DNA of 64,000 bases from Sphingobium jiangsuense (lineage in GTDB: Bacteria > Pseudomonadota > Alphaproteobacteria > Sphingomonadales > Sphingomonadaceae): the NCBI RefSeq assembly GCF_014196495.1, contig NZ_JACIDT010000020.1, forward strand, positions 1 through 64,000, given 5' to 3'. Numbering within the stretch: position 1 is the first letter of the stretch; each line of letters starts with the position of its first letter. A model generated the notes under the pieces. That model was given only the letters and a program-made list of their open reading frames with translations. It had not been told where the DNA came from and did no database searches. Made by a program: the position numbers and the translations under genes. Of the stretch, positions 16,939-26,075 are shown one piece after another.

Positions 16939-19827
16939 ATGAACATAATCGCCCGTTCGCGCCTGACGCACTCGCTTGCCCTTATCCTCGCCCTTGCCGG
17001 TGGCTGGTCCGTCCAGATCCACGCGCGCGAGGTCGCGCCTGCCGCCGCCACGGCTGCGCGGCAGGAGGCGCCCCGGCCCTGGCTCTACGAGAACAGCGAC
17101 GTTCCCATCGATCCGGCCTGGCTGTTCGGGGAACTGCCCAACGGCCTGCGCTATGCGATCCGTCGCAATACGGTGCCGCCGGGGCAGGTGTCGATCCGCC
17201 TGCGCATCGATGCCGGGTCGCTGATGGAGCGCCCGGACGAGAAGGGCTATGCCCACTTCATGGAGCATCTGACCTTCCGCGGCTCCAAATATGTGCCGGA
17301 CGGCGAATCCAAGCGGCTGTGGCAGCGGCTCGGCGTGACCTTCGGCAGCGACAGCAACGCGCAGACGACGCCGACCGGCACCACCTATGCGCTCGACCTG
17401 CCCAATGCCTCGCCCGCCGGGTTGGACGAGAGCGTGAAGATCCTCGCGGGCATGATGACCGATCCCAATATCATCCCGGTCGCCGTGGATGCGGAACGGG
17501 CGGTCGTGCTCGCGGAGATGCGCGAGGGCACCAATGTCGGCACCCGCGTGGGCGACGCGACGCGGGCGCTGTTCTTCGCCGGGCAGCCGCTCGGCAGCCA
17601 TGCGCCGATCGGCACGGCCGAAACGCTCAACGCCGCGACCGCCGCGACGCTGAAGGCGTTCCACGACCGCTGGTACCGGCCCGCCAATGCGGTGATCTCC
17701 GTCTCCGGCGATATCGACCCCAAGGCGATGGAAGCGCTGATCCGCAAATATTTCTCCGGCTGGAAGGCGACCGGCAAGACCGCGCCCGCCGCCGATTTCG
17801 GCAAGCCCGATGCCGACGCGCCGACCAGCGCCGTCGTCGTGCAGCCCGGCCTGCCCACCACCGTCACCGTCGCCTGGCTGCGCCCGTGGCAGCCCAAGGC
17901 CGACACCATCGTCTATAACCAGCGCAAGCTGGCGGACATGGTCGCGCTCCAGATGATCAACCGCCGTCTGGAGGAGGCCGCGCGCCGGGGCACGGCCAGT
18001 TTCCTGCAGGCGAGCGTCGATGTGCAGGACGTCAGCCGCTCGGTGAACGGCACCTTCCTGTCGATCACCGCGCTGGGCGAGGATTGGGAAAAGGCGTTGC
18101 AGGACGCCCGCGCGATCATCGAGGACGCCAAGCGCGCGCTCGCGACGACGCAGGAGATCGACCGCGAATTCGCGGAAATGGAAACCGTGCTCGCCATCGG
18201 CGTCGAGAATCAGGATACCGAGCCCAGCGCGCGGCAGGCGAGCGATCTGGTGTCCGCTGTCGATATCCGCGAAACCACCGTCTCGCCGCAGGCCGCGCTC
18301 GATATCTATCGCAGCGCCCGCGCGATCATGACGCCCGACTATATGCTGGAGGCGACGCGCCGCACCTTCACCGGCGACGCCACCCGCGCGATGCTGGTGA
18401 TGCCCAAGGCCCAGCCCAATGCCGAGGCGCGCCTCGCCGCCGCGCTGGAAACGCCGGTGGAGGCGGCGAGCGACGTGCGCCTGTCCGCCAGCACGGTGAC
18501 GATGGACGACCTGCCGAAGCTGCCGCCCGCGGGCAAGGTGGTTTCGGACGAGCAACTGGGCACCTCCGGCATCCGCCAGATCGCCTTCGCCAACGGCGTG
18601 AAGCTGATGCTGTTCGCCAATGACGCCGAAACCGGCAAGGTCCGCGTCAATGTGCGCTTCGGCCATGGCATGCTGGACCTGTCGCCCCGGCAGGTGGAGC
18701 CGACATGGGCGGCCAATTATGTGCTGGCGGCCAACGGCATCGGCAAGCTGGGCCAGCGGGAGATGGACGACCTCACCAACGGCCGCCGCCTGGGCTTCGA
18801 TTTCGGCATAGACGACGACGCGTTCGAGCTGGGCGCGCTGACCCGCCCGGCCGATTACAAGGACCAGTTGCGGCTGTTCGCGACCAAGCTCGCCTTTCCC
18901 GGCTGGGCGGGCGAACCGGTGGAGCGGGCCAAGGCCGGGCTGCTGGCCGCCTATGACGTGTCCTCCACCTCGCCCAATGCGGTGCTGGGGCGCGATCTCG
19001 TCTGGCTGCTGCGCGACAAGGACATGCGCTTCCGCACCCCCGACAAGGCGGAGATTTCCGCGCTGACGCCCGACCGGTTCAAGGCGTTCTGGGCGCCCAT
19101 CCTCGCCTCCGGCCCGATCGAGGTGCAATTGTTCGGCGACGTGAAGCCGGAGGAGGCGGTCGCGGCCGTCGCGGAGACGTTCGGCGCGCTGCCCGCCCGC
19201 AAGGCGCGGCCGGTCGATCCGGCCAATGCCGGCATCCGCTTCCCGGCGCATAACGACAGGCCGCTGGTCCTCACCCATGACGGCGACAGGGATCAGGCGG
19301 CGGCGGTGATCGCCTGGCCGACCGGCGCGGGGCTGGACGACACGCGCGAGGCGCGGCAGCTCGACATACTGGCGCAGATCATCAGCGACCGCCTGTTCGA
19401 AAAGCTGCGCGCGGTCGACGGCGCGGCGTACAGCCCGCAGGCGACCTCCGACTGGCCGCTCGGCTTTGGGAAAGGGCAGGGCTATCTCGCGGTGGTCAGC
19501 CAGCTGAAGCCGGAACGGATCGACTATTTCTACAAGCTGGTCGACGAGATCGCGGCCGATCTGGCGAGCCGCCCGGTCAGCAATGACGAACTGCAACGCA
19601 CGCTGGCGCCGATGGCGCAGCTGCTGACGCGCGCGAGCACCGGCAACGCCTTCTGGATGAGCCTGCTGGAAGGCGGAACGCAGGACCCGCGCACCATCAC
19701 CGCGATGCAGACGATGATGCGCGACACGCTGCAGGTGACGGCGGAGGACCTGCAGACGCTGGCGGCGAAATATCTGGTGGCGGGGAAGAGCTACTCGGTG
19801 ACGGTCTTGCCGAAGGGGGGAGAGTGA
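16939..19827 (+). CDS. Exported M16-family zinc metallopeptidase (duplicated domains)
   Basis: A 962-residue M16 (pitrilysin/insulinase-type) peptidase with an N-terminal signal peptide (about 1-29, ending in IHA). The active-site HxxEH is HFMEH at 106-110 in the first domain. The second half repeats the M16 fold without a clear active site, as expected for the inactive C-terminal lobe. It probably degrades peptides in the periplasm. The gene is followed immediately by the repeat-bounded GIY-YIG unit. The long open frame on the opposite strand is a GC-bias shadow. Confidence 0.95.
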   Translation: MNIIARSRLTHSLALILALAGGWSVQIHAREVAPAAATAARQEAPRPWLYENSDVPIDPAWLFGELPNGLRYAIRRNTVPPGQVSIRLRIDAGSLMERPDEKGYAHFMEHLTFRGSKYVPDGESKRLWQRLGVTFGSDSNAQTTPTGTTYALDLPNASPAGLDESVKILAGMMTDPNIIPVAVDAERAVVLAEMREGTNVGTRVGDATRALFFAGQPLGSHAPIGTAETLNAATAATLKAFHDRWYRPANAVISVSGDIDPKAMEALIRKYFSGWKATGKTAPAADFGKPDADAPTSAVVVQPGLPTTVTVAWLRPWQPKADTIVYNQRKLADMVALQMINRRLEEAARRGTASFLQASVDVQDVSRSVNGTFLSITALGEDWEKALQDARAIIEDAKRALATTQEIDREFAEMETVLAIGVENQDTEPSARQASDLVSAVDIRETTVSPQAALDIYRSARAIMTPDYMLEATRRTFTGDATRAMLVMPKAQPNAEARLAAALETPVEAASDVRLSASTVTMDDLPKLPPAGKVVSDEQLGTSGIRQIAFANGVKLMLFANDAETGKVRVNVRFGHGMLDLSPRQVEPTWAANYVLAANGIGKLGQREMDDLTNGRRLGFDFGIDDDAFELGALTRPADYKDQLRLFATKLAFPGWAGEPVERAKAGLLAAYDVSSTSPNAVLGRDLVWLLRDKDMRFRTPDKAEISALTPDRFKAFWAPILASGPIEVQLFGDVKPEEAVAAVAETFGALPARKARPVDPANAGIRFPAHNDRPLVLTHDGDRDQAAAVIAWPTGAGLDDTREARQLDILAQIISDRLFEKLRAVDGAAYSPQATSDWPLGFGKGQGYLAVVSQLKPERIDYFYKLVDEIAADLASRPVSNDELQRTLAPMAQLLTRASTGNAFWMSLLEGGTQDPRTITAMQTMMRDTLQVTAEDLQTLAAKYLVAGKSYSVTVLPKGGE

Positions 19828-19854
19828 AATTCTAATCCTACTGTCACATTATAT

Positions 19855-19879
19855 CGTCATGCCAGCGAAGGCTGGCATC
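19855..19879 (+). repeat. Left terminal REP-like hairpin of the GIY-YIG unit
   Basis: A perfect 8-bp stem with a 4-nt GAAG loop, headed by CGTC and followed by C. It ends 28 bp upstream of the GIY-YIG start codon, so it sits in the leader of that transcript. Its 25 bases are identical to the reverse complement of the right-end copy. Confidence 0.85.
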
Positions 19880-19907
19880 GTTGGCCTTCGGGCACTATCC
19901 TCGGTAC

Positions 19908-20195
19908 ATGCGATGCGGCTGGACCTATATTCTGACGAACAAGCCGGAAGGCGTCCTCCATGTCGGCGTAACTGCTGATCTTGCGGCGCGGATGATGCAG
20001 CACCGGGCAGGAACGGGATCATCCTTTTGCCGGAAATATGGCTTGAAGCGCCTGGTTTTGGCGGAACAGCATTCCAGCATTGAAAATGCTATTGCTCGTG
20101 AAAAAGCTTTAAAGGCGTGGCAACGCGCCTGGAAGATCAGGCTGATCGAAGACGTTAATCCTAATTGGGAGGATTTGTTCGATCAGCTTGTCTGA
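19908..20195 (+). CDS. GIY-YIG nuclease-superfamily protein (small, single domain)
   Basis: A 95-residue protein of the small GIY-YIG (UPF0213/YhbQ-like) group. Residues 6-22 (TYILTNKPEGVLHVGVT) fill the GIY...YIG positions, here YIL and HVG. R28 in ADLAARMMQH and E59 in IENAIAREKALKAW are the expected catalytic Arg and Glu. The family includes DNA endonucleases and repair enzymes; substrate is unknown. I chose the ATG at 19908. An in-frame TTG at 19881 would add nine residues. It stands alone between M16 and hslU and is bracketed by inverted hairpin repeats, which suggests those repeats are its target or its ends. Confidence 0.85.
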   Translation: MRCGWTYILTNKPEGVLHVGVTADLAARMMQHRAGTGSSFCRKYGLKRLVLAEQHSSIENAIAREKALKAWQRAWKIRLIEDVNPNWEDLFDQLV

Positions 20196-20215
20196 CCTTC
20201 TTCATAAATGCCAGA

Positions 20216-20240
20216 GATGCCAGCCTTCGCTGGCATGACG
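20216..20240 (-). repeat. Right terminal REP-like hairpin of the GIY-YIG unit
   Basis: The exact inverted counterpart of the left-end hairpin, beginning 21 bp after the GIY-YIG stop codon, with the TGACG end pointing away from the gene. A further hairpin (20241-20263) directly abuts it. Confidence 0.85.
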
Positions 20241-20263
20241 AGGGAGGAAGCTTTTTCCTCCCT
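20241..20263 (+). terminator. Hairpin after the GIY-YIG unit
   Basis: A perfect 9-bp stem (agggaggaa paired with ttcctccct) with a short T-rich loop, followed on the + strand by an A/T-rich stretch (attatttta). It could terminate the GIY-YIG transcript. It also lies just beyond the convergent hslU stop and might serve both, though the minus-strand side lacks a T-run. Confidence 0.45.
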
Positions 20264-20289
20264 CCATTATTTTACCGTGTCGCGATAAA

Positions 20290-21591
20290 TCAAAGTATAT
20301 ATTTGCTCAAATCCGTATTCCGCGAAATGCTCGCCAGCTGGCCATCCACATAGGCCGCGTCGATCACCAGCGTTTCGCCGCTGCGGTCCTCCGCATCGAA
20401 GCTCACATCCTCCAGCAGCTTTTCCATCACCGTCTGGAGGCGGCGGGCGCCGATATTCTCGACCTGTTCGTTGACCTCCGCCGCGATGCGGGCGACGGCG
20501 CGGATGCCGTCCTCGGTCATGTCGATCGTCACGCCCTCGGTGCCGAGCAGAGCCTTGTACTGTTCGGTCAGCGACGCCTTGGTGTCGGAAAGGATCGCGA
20601 CGAAATCTTCCTGCGTCAGCCCCTTCAGCTCGACGCGGATCGGCAGGCGGCCCTGCAATTCGGGCAGCAGGTCGCTGGGCTTCGCCACATGGAAGGCGCC
20701 GCTCGCGATGAACAATATGTGATCGGTCTTGAGCGGGCCATATTTGGTCGACACCGTCGTGCCCTCGATCAGCGGCAGCAGGTCGCGCTGCACGCCCTCG
20801 CGGCTGACCGATCCGCCGCGCACGTCGCTGACCGCGATCTTGTCCACCTCGTCGAGGAAGACGATGCCGTTCTGCTCCGCATCGTGCAGCGCGGTGCGGT
20901 TGAGGTCGTCCTGGTCGAGCCGCTTGTCCTGCTCTTCCTCGACCAGCTTGTCCCACGCATCGGCGACACGCATCTTGCGGCGCTTGCGCTGTTGCTGGCC
21001 GAACGCCTTGCCCATCAGGTCGGAAAGGTTGATCATGCCGACCTGCCCGCCGAGGCCGGGTATCTCCATCGGCATGGAGGGGCTGTCGGCGACCTCTATC
21101 TCGATCTCCGTGTCGTTCATCTGGTCGGCTTCGATGCGCTGGCGATAGGCGAGGCGGGTGGCCTCGCTCGCTTCCTTGCCGGTCAGCGCGTCGAGCAGCC
21201 GCTCCATCGCCGCGTCGGAGGCGGCGGCGCGCACCTTCTCGCGGCGGCGGTCGCGTTCGAGCCGCACCGCTTCCTCGACCAGATCGCGGGCGATCTGCTC
21301 CACGTCGCGGCCGACATAGCCGACCTCGGTGAACTTGGTCGCCTCCACCTTCACGAAGGGTGCGTCGGCCAGCTTGGCGAGGCGGCGGGAAATCTCGGTC
21401 TTGCCGCAGCCGGTGGGGCCGATCATCAATATGTTCTTGGGCGTCACCTCGTCGCGCAGATGGGCGGGCAACTGCTGCCGCCGCCAGCGGTTGCGCAGCG
21501 CGACGGCGACCGCGCGCTTGGCGTCCTTCTGGCCGATGATGTGCTCGTCGAGGGCGGCGACGATCGCCTTGGGGGTCAGGTCAGGATTCAT
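20290..21591 (-). CDS. hslU: HslU ATPase subunit of the HslVU protease
   Basis: A 433-residue AAA+ unfoldase that feeds substrates to the HslV peptidase. Walker A GPTGCGKT is at 58-65, with Walker [13 protein letters not shown] in the middle of the protein. The intermediate (I) domain lies between them, and the C-terminus ends DLSKYIL, matching the tail that docks into HslV. The ATG at 21591 gives the canonical N-terminus. It lies 13 bp downstream of hslV in the classic operon. Confidence 0.97.
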   Translation of the reverse strand: MNPDLTPKAIVAALDEHIIGQKDAKRAVAVALRNRWRRQQLPAHLRDEVTPKNILMIGPTGCGKTEISRRLAKLADAPFVKVEATKFTEVGYVGRDVEQIARDLVEEAVRLERDRRREKVRAAASDAAMERLLDALTGKEASEATRLAYRQRIEADQMNDTEIEIEVADSPSMPMEIPGLGGQVGMINLSDLMGKAFGQQQRKRRKMRVADAWDKLVEEEQDKRLDQDDLNRTALHDAEQNGIVFLDEVDKIAVSDVRGGSVSREGVQRDLLPLIEGTTVSTKYGPLKTDHILFIASGAFHVAKPSDLLPELQGRLPIRVELKGLTQEDFVAILSDTKASLTEQYKALLGTEGVTIDMTEDGIRAVARIAAEVNEQVENIGARRLQTVMEKLLEDVSFDAEDRSGETLVIDAAYVDGQLASISRNTDLSKYIL

Positions 21592-21604
21592 GGTCTTTCC
21601 GGGT

Positions 21605-22171
21605 TCAGGCCGCGCTGTCGAGCGCTTCGAGGGTAATGTTGTGGTTGGTGTAGACGCACAGGTCGCCCGCAATGGCCATCGCCTTGCGCGCGATGGTTTC
21701 GGCATCTTGTTCGTAATCGACCAGCGCGCGGGCGGCGGACAGGGCGAAATTGCCGCCCGATCCGATGGCGGCGATGCCGTCCACCGGCTCCAGCACATCG
21801 CCGTTGCCGGTGAGGATGAGGGTGATCTCCCTGTCCGCCACCGCCATCATCGCTTCGAGATTGCGCAGATATTTGTCGGTGCGCCAGTCCTTGGCCAGCT
21901 CCACGGCGGCGCGCATGAGTTGGCCGTTATGGCGTTCCAGCTTCGCCTCCAGCCGCTCGAACAGGGTGAAGGCATCGGCGGTCGCGCCGGCAAAGCCGCC
22001 GATCACGCTGCCGTCATGCAACCGGCGGACCTTGCGGGCGTTGGGCTTCATGACGGTCTGCCCCATGCTGACCTGCCCGTCGCCGGCGACGACGACGCGG
22101 CCATTTTTGCGGACGGAGAGGATGGTGGTGCCATGCCATTGCGGCATGCCGGAAGAGGAAGAAGTGCTCAT
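21605..22171 (-). CDS. hslV: HslV peptidase subunit of the HslVU protease
   Basis: A 188-residue Ntn-hydrolase (proteasome beta-type) subunit. The nucleophile is the threonine exposed after removal of the N-terminal prosegment, in HGTTILSV (around T15). The conserved [13 protein letters not shown] and the [14 protein letters not shown] signature follow. The prosegment of about 14 residues is Ser-rich and longer than in E. coli, which fits alphaproteobacterial forms. The ATG at 22171 was chosen; the upstream frame is non-homologous. First gene of hslVU. Confidence 0.97.
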   Translation of the reverse strand: MSTSSSSGMPQWHGTTILSVRKNGRVVVAGDGQVSMGQTVMKPNARKVRRLHDGSVIGGFAGATADAFTLFERLEAKLERHNGQLMRAAVELAKDWRTDKYLRNLEAMMAVADREITLILTGNGDVLEPVDGIAAIGSGGNFALSAARALVDYEQDAETIARKAMAIAGDLCVYTNHNITLEALDSAA

Positions 22172-22276
22172 GGTCCGCCATATGGGCAGGACCGGCGAAC
22201 GGTTCAAGCGCAGGCTTGACATATTGCGACGCAGCATGAGAGGCTGTTTTCCCCGACGACTCGTAAGGAAGAGGCA

Positions 22277-22489
22277 ATGAGGCCGGAGACGACCAGCATT
22301 GCGGCACGGGTGCGCGAGATCGTATCTGCCGCGGGAATCGATAATTTCCATATCGAAAACGACATATTGGTGATGTGCGGCGTGCGCTATGTCGTCGAGC
22401 GTTGCGGCTGCGACGACCCCCAGTGCAACGGGATTCGCCTGCAACGGGAAGAGGATCGCGGCGGCGGGAACTTTTTTGCGTTGCAATAG
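22277..22489 (+). CDS. Small conserved-looking protein with CxC...C motif
   Basis: A 70-residue protein with ATG preceded by a purine-rich ribosome-binding site (aaggaag, 6 nt spacing). The sequence has a predicted helix ([13 protein letters not shown]), a beta-like segment and then [14 protein letters not shown], so three closely spaced cysteines could bind metal. I do not recognise the family. It is divergent from hslV and precedes tRNA-Val. Codon usage resembles that of real genes. Confidence 0.6.
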   Translation: MRPETTSIAARVREIVSAAGIDNFHIENDILVMCGVRYVVERCGCDDPQCNGIRLQREEDRGGGNFFALQ

Positions 22490-22605
22490 TTTTGGCGCCT
22501 GCGCGGCGTCTGCCGTTTCTTATTGTCTCTCATTTTTCTTTCGGCAAGCATGCGCTGTCGCTTGACAGAGCGGCCTCGCGATGCCAATGGCCTGCTTCCC
22601 TGATC

Positions 22606-22680
22606 GGGCGCGTAGCTCAGTGGTAGAGCACACCCTTCACACGGGTGGGGTCGCAGGTTCAAACCCTGCCGCGCCCACCA
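22606..22680 (+). tRNA. tRNA-Val (anticodon CAC)
   Basis: A 75-nt cloverleaf with acceptor arm GGGCGCG pairing CGCGCCC. The D-arm contains TAGCTCAGTGGTAGAGC. The anticodon stem CACCC/GGGTG has loop TTCACAC (anticodon CAC), and the T-arm contains GGTTCAAACC. The CCA end is encoded. It reads GTG codons. Confidence 0.95.
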
Positions 22681-22771
22681 TTCCCGATCGCAAGGACATG
22701 GTTCTCCCGCGCCCGTAGGGCGACGGGCCGTTTCGCTTGGCCTGTCCGCTCCCTTGGGCTAGGATGCCGCC

Positions 22772-24463
22772 ATGGAGAGAGAAAACTGGATCTGGGCCGA
22801 TCATTATAATCATCCGGTCCCGTGGAACAGCCGCTTCGAGCCGCTGAGCGTTCCCGATCTTCTGACCGGCATGGCGGCGAAAAAGCCGCTGGCGCCGATG
22901 ATCGACTTCATGGGCCGCCGCTACAGCTATGCCGATGTCGCGGCGACCGCGCGGCGCGTCGCCAGCGGGCTGCACCGGGCCGGGATCCGGCGGGGCGACC
23001 GGGTCGGCCTGTTCCTGCCCAATATCCCCCATTATGTCGCCGCCTATTATGGCGCGATGATGATGGGGGCGATGGTCGTCAATTTCTCGCCCCTCTACAC
23101 CGCCGAGGAATTGCGGCATCAGGTGGAGGACAGCGGCACCCGCCTGCTCTTCACCCTGTCGGCGAAGGCGCTGCTGCCCACCGCGCTGGAGGTGCTGGAA
23201 GGCTCCAGCCTCGAAACGCTGGTGGTGGGCTCGGTCGCCGGGGCGCTGCCGCCCGCGCGGTCGCTGCTCTACCGCCTGTTCAAGGGCAGTGAGGTCGCCC
23301 ATGCGCCGGACGATCCGCGCATCGTCCGCTTTTCCGGCCTCATCGACAATGACGGCGCCTTTCCCGTCGTCGCCTTCGATCCGGAGCAGGACGTCGCCCT
23401 CATCCAGTATACGGGCGGCACCACCGGCACGCCCAAGGGCGCGATGCTGACGCACCAGAATCTCTCCGCCAATGCGCGGCAGGTGGCGCTGGTCGATCCG
23501 CACAGCGGCGAGGACGACCGGATCATCGGCGTGCTGCCGCTGTTCCATGTGTTCGCCAACACCTGCGTGCTCAACCGCACCGTGTTCACCGGCGGCGAGA
23601 TGGTGCTGCTGCCCCGGTTCGACGCGATGCAGGTGATTTCCGCGGTCGAGCGGACCAAGGCGAGCTATCTGCCCGGTGTGCCGACCATGTATCAGGCGCT
23701 GCTCGACCATCCCTCGATCGGTCTTGCGGATTTCTCCTCGCTGCGCGTGTGCATATCGGGCGGCGCGCCGCTGCCGCAGGAACTGAAGCAGCGGTTCGAG
23801 CAGGTGACCGGCGCGGTGCTGGTGGAAGGCTATGGCCTCACCGAAAGCAGCGGCGTCATCAGCGCCAATCCCTATGAGGGGTTGAACAAGGCGGGGACGA
23901 TCGGCCAGCCGCTGCCGGGAACGAAGGTCAAGCTGCTCGACCGCGACGATTACAGGCTGGAGGCAGGCGAGGGGCAGCCGGGCGAACTGGCGTTCAGCGG
24001 CCCGCAGGCGATGAAGGGCTATTGGCGCAGACCCGATGTCGACGCGCATATGGTCGTCGACGGCTTCCTGCGCACCGGCGACGTCGCCACCATCGATCCG
24101 GACGGCTATATCCGCATCGTCGACCGGGTGAAGGACATGATCAATGTCAGCGGCTTCAAGGTGTTCCCCAGCCAGATCGAGGCCGTGCTCTATCGCCACC
24201 CCGATGTGCGGGAGGCGGTGGTGATCGGCATTCCGGACAGCTATCATGGCGAAAGCCCCAAGGCGTTCGTCACGCTCGGCAGCGTGGCGCGGGCGACCGG
24301 GGCGGAGCTGAAGGACTGGCTCAACCCGCAACTGGGCAAGCATGAGCGCGTCGTGGAGGTTGAAATCCGCGAAACCCTTCCCAAAACACTGGTAGGGAAA
24401 TTGTCGCGCAAGGAACTGGTCGCCGAGGAGAAGGAAAAGGCCGCCGCCCGCGCGCAGGGATAA
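22772..24463 (+). CDS. Long-chain fatty-acid-CoA ligase (AMP-forming)
   Basis: A 563-residue ANL-superfamily adenylating enzyme, FadD-like. The ATP/AMP signature YTGGTTGTPKGAM is at 213-225, and EGYGLTESSGVISANP provides the second core motif. The C-terminal domain carries DRVKDMINVSGFKVFPSQIE and the catalytic lysine region LPKTLVGKLSRKEL. It is expected to activate fatty acids to acyl-CoA for degradation or lipid synthesis. Exact chain-length preference is not readable. It is followed by msrA on the same strand after 13 bp. Confidence 0.92.
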   Translation: MERENWIWADHYNHPVPWNSRFEPLSVPDLLTGMAAKKPLAPMIDFMGRRYSYADVAATARRVASGLHRAGIRRGDRVGLFLPNIPHYVAAYYGAMMMGAMVVNFSPLYTAEELRHQVEDSGTRLLFTLSAKALLPTALEVLEGSSLETLVVGSVAGALPPARSLLYRLFKGSEVAHAPDDPRIVRFSGLIDNDGAFPVVAFDPEQDVALIQYTGGTTGTPKGAMLTHQNLSANARQVALVDPHSGEDDRIIGVLPLFHVFANTCVLNRTVFTGGEMVLLPRFDAMQVISAVERTKASYLPGVPTMYQALLDHPSIGLADFSSLRVCISGGAPLPQELKQRFEQVTGAVLVEGYGLTESSGVISANPYEGLNKAGTIGQPLPGTKVKLLDRDDYRLEAGEGQPGELAFSGPQAMKGYWRRPDVDAHMVVDGFLRTGDVATIDPDGYIRIVDRVKDMINVSGFKVFPSQIEAVLYRHPDVREAVVIGIPDSYHGESPKAFVTLGSVARATGAELKDWLNPQLGKHERVVEVEIRETLPKTLVGKLSRKELVAEEKEKAAARAQG

Positions 24464-24476
24464 GGAGAAGGCAGAC

Positions 24477-25013
24477 ATGGCCGAACAGCAATGGGCGACC
24501 CTGGCGGGCGGGTGTTTCTGGTGCACCGAGGCGGTGTTCTTGCAGCTGGCGGGGGTAGGCAGCGTCGAAAGCGGCTATATCGGCGGCGCGAAGCCCGACC
24601 CGACCTATGAGGAGGTCTGTTCCGGCGCCACCGGCCATGCCGAGGCGATCCGCATCGGCTTCGATCTCGATGTGATCTCCTATGGCGACCTGCTGGACAT
24701 ATTCTTCGCCACCCATGACCCGACGAGCCTCAACCGGCAAGGCAATGACGTGGGGACGCAATATCGCTCCGCCATCTTTCCACACGACGCCGCGCAAGAG
24801 GAAGAGGCAAGGGCCGCGATCGCCCGCGCGCAGGCCGACCATGCCGACCCGATCGTCACCGCGATCGAACCGCTCGGCCCATGGTATCCGGCGGAAAGCT
24901 ATCATCAGGATTACTGGAACCGCATGGGCGACCGTAATCCCTATTGCATGGCGGTGATCCCGCCCAAGCTGCACAAGCTGAAGGCGAAGTTCGCCGAAAG
25001 GCTGGGCGCCTGA
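24477..25013 (+). CDS. msrA: Peptide-methionine (S)-S-oxide reductase
   Basis: A 178-residue MsrA. The catalytic motif GGCFWCTEAVF has nucleophile C13 near the N-terminus; the second cysteine, C16, also fits the family. Conserved GYIGG, YEEVCSGATGHAEA and GTQYRSAIF follow. The C-terminal recycling cysteines of E. coli MsrA are not seen, so recycling may use C16 or a thioredoxin directly. A clear ribosome-binding site (aaggagaaggcag) precedes the ATG. It repairs oxidised methionines in the cytosol. Confidence 0.96.
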   Translation: MAEQQWATLAGGCFWCTEAVFLQLAGVGSVESGYIGGAKPDPTYEEVCSGATGHAEAIRIGFDLDVISYGDLLDIFFATHDPTSLNRQGNDVGTQYRSAIFPHDAAQEEEARAAIARAQADHADPIVTAIEPLGPWYPAESYHQDYWNRMGDRNPYCMAVIPPKLHKLKAKFAERLGA

Positions 25014-25036
25014 AGATCAGGCGCCCGACCGGAAGG

Positions 25037-25738
25037 TCAATCTTCCCCGCCGTTCAGCCAGTGGAACACCAGCCCGCCCACGCCGCCGCCGAGGATCGGC
25101 GCAACCCAGAACAGCCAGAGCTGTTGCAGCGCAAGGCCGCCTTCGACCAGCGCCGGGCCGGTCGCGCGGGCGGGGTTGACCGACGTGTTGGTGATCGGGA
25201 TCGAGATGAGGTGGATGAGCGTCAGCGTCAGGCCGATGGCCAGCGGCGCGAAGCCGGCGGGCGCGCGCTTGCTGGTCGCGCCCATGATGATGATCAGGAA
25301 GAAGAAGGTCAGCAGCGCTTCGGCGATGAACGCCGCGGTCAGCGAATAGCCGCCCGGCGACCCGTCGCCATAGCCGTTGGCGGCAAGGCCGTTGGCGGCG
25401 AGCGCATAATCGGGCGCGCCCACGGCGATGACGTACAGCACATAGGCCGCCGCTATGCCGCCCAGCACCTGCGCGATGATATAGAGCGGAACGTCCTTTG
25501 CCGGAAAGCGCCCGCCCGCCCACAGGCCCACGGTCACGGCCGGGTTGAAATGGGCGCCGGAAATATGGCCCACCGCATAGGCCATGGTCACGACGGTAAG
25601 GCCGAAGGCCAGCGCGACGCCGAGAAACCCTATGCCGACATCGGGAACGGTCGCCGCATAGACCGCGCTGCCGCAGCCGCCGAAAACGAGCCAGAACGTG
25701 CCGAAGAATTCGGCTACCCCGCGATTGATATTTGCCAT
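25037..25738 (-). CDS. aqpZ: Aquaporin Z
   Basis: A 233-residue major intrinsic protein with six predicted membrane helices and the two half-helix NPA motifs, HFNPAVT at 63-69 and SVNPARA at 186-192. The Arg following the second NPA and the His in the selectivity region are consistent with a water-selective channel rather than a glycerol facilitator. It sits in the inner membrane. It is convergent with msrA and divergent from a small lipoprotein gene. Confidence 0.94.
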   Translation of the reverse strand: MANINRGVAEFFGTFWLVFGGCGSAVYAATVPDVGIGFLGVALAFGLTVVTMAYAVGHISGAHFNPAVTVGLWAGGRFPAKDVPLYIIAQVLGGIAAAYVLYVIAVGAPDYALAANGLAANGYGDGSPGGYSLTAAFIAEALLTFFFLIIIMGATSKRAPAGFAPLAIGLTLTLIHLISIPITNTSVNPARATGPALVEGGLALQQLWLFWVAPILGGGVGGLVFHWLNGGED

Positions 25739-25836
25739 ATCCTCATTCCCCCTATGGCCGATCCTTTTCGGAACAGGATGGCTTTCGTACCATCTTGTCC
25801 GCGTACAGTATCGTAAAATAATATTATGAGGCAGTC

Positions 25837-26061
25837 ATGATATTTCGAACCATGCTTCCCATCGCGGCGCTGCTGCTGTCCGGCTGTGTTGCCAAGACTG
25901 CGTGGAACGTGGCCACGGTCCCCGTCCGCGCCGGATCGCAGGCGGCGGACTGGGCCACCACCAGCCAGGACGAGGCCGACCGCAACCGTGGCCGCGAAAT
26001 GCGCAAGGAAGAGGAGCGCCAGCGCAAGGCATGCCGCAAGCAGGGCCGCAAGGACTGCTGA
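25837..26061 (+). CDS. Small basic lipoprotein
   Basis: A 74-residue protein with a short signal peptide ending in the lipobox LLSGC (C17), so it is probably a lipid-anchored envelope protein. The mature part is short and highly charged, ending in a Lys/Arg/Glu-rich segment with a terminal cysteine (RKACRKQGRKDC). I do not recognise a family. It is convergent with the Sua5/TsaC gene, 14 bp apart. Confidence 0.7.
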   Translation: MIFRTMLPIAALLLSGCVAKTAWNVATVPVRAGSQAADWATTSQDEADRNRGREMRKEEERQRKACRKQGRKDC

Positions 26062-26075
26062 GGCTGCTTACGCGC

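Larger units (their letters stand above)
19855..20240. mobile_element. GIY-YIG gene bracketed by inverted REP-like hairpins
   Basis: Two copies of one 25-bp sequence face each other. The left copy is CGTC followed by an 8-bp stem with GAAG loop (arms 19859-19866 and 19871-19878). The right copy is its exact reverse complement (arms 20217-20224 and 20229-20236, then GACG ending at 20240). Only one gene lies between them. The hairpin is the same as the first hairpin of the element at 65-160. No flanking target-site duplication is obvious (tatat on the left, aggga on the right). I infer a 386-bp mobile or formerly mobile unit, which is not proven. Confidence 0.5.

Noticed and set aside
16912-19596. 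An 894-codon open frame antisense to the M16 peptidase
   Set aside because: Composition (Arg/His/Gln/Asp-rich, no motifs) is typical of a GC-bias shadow; the M16 gene with HFMEH is on the other strand.
19855-20240. Target-site duplication around the GIY-YIG unit
   Set aside because: Left flank (tatat) and right flank (aggga) differ, so no duplication was claimed.
22637-24526. A 629-codon open frame antisense to the acyl-CoA ligase
   Set aside because: It covers the ligase gene, overlaps tRNA-Val and has no family match by eye.
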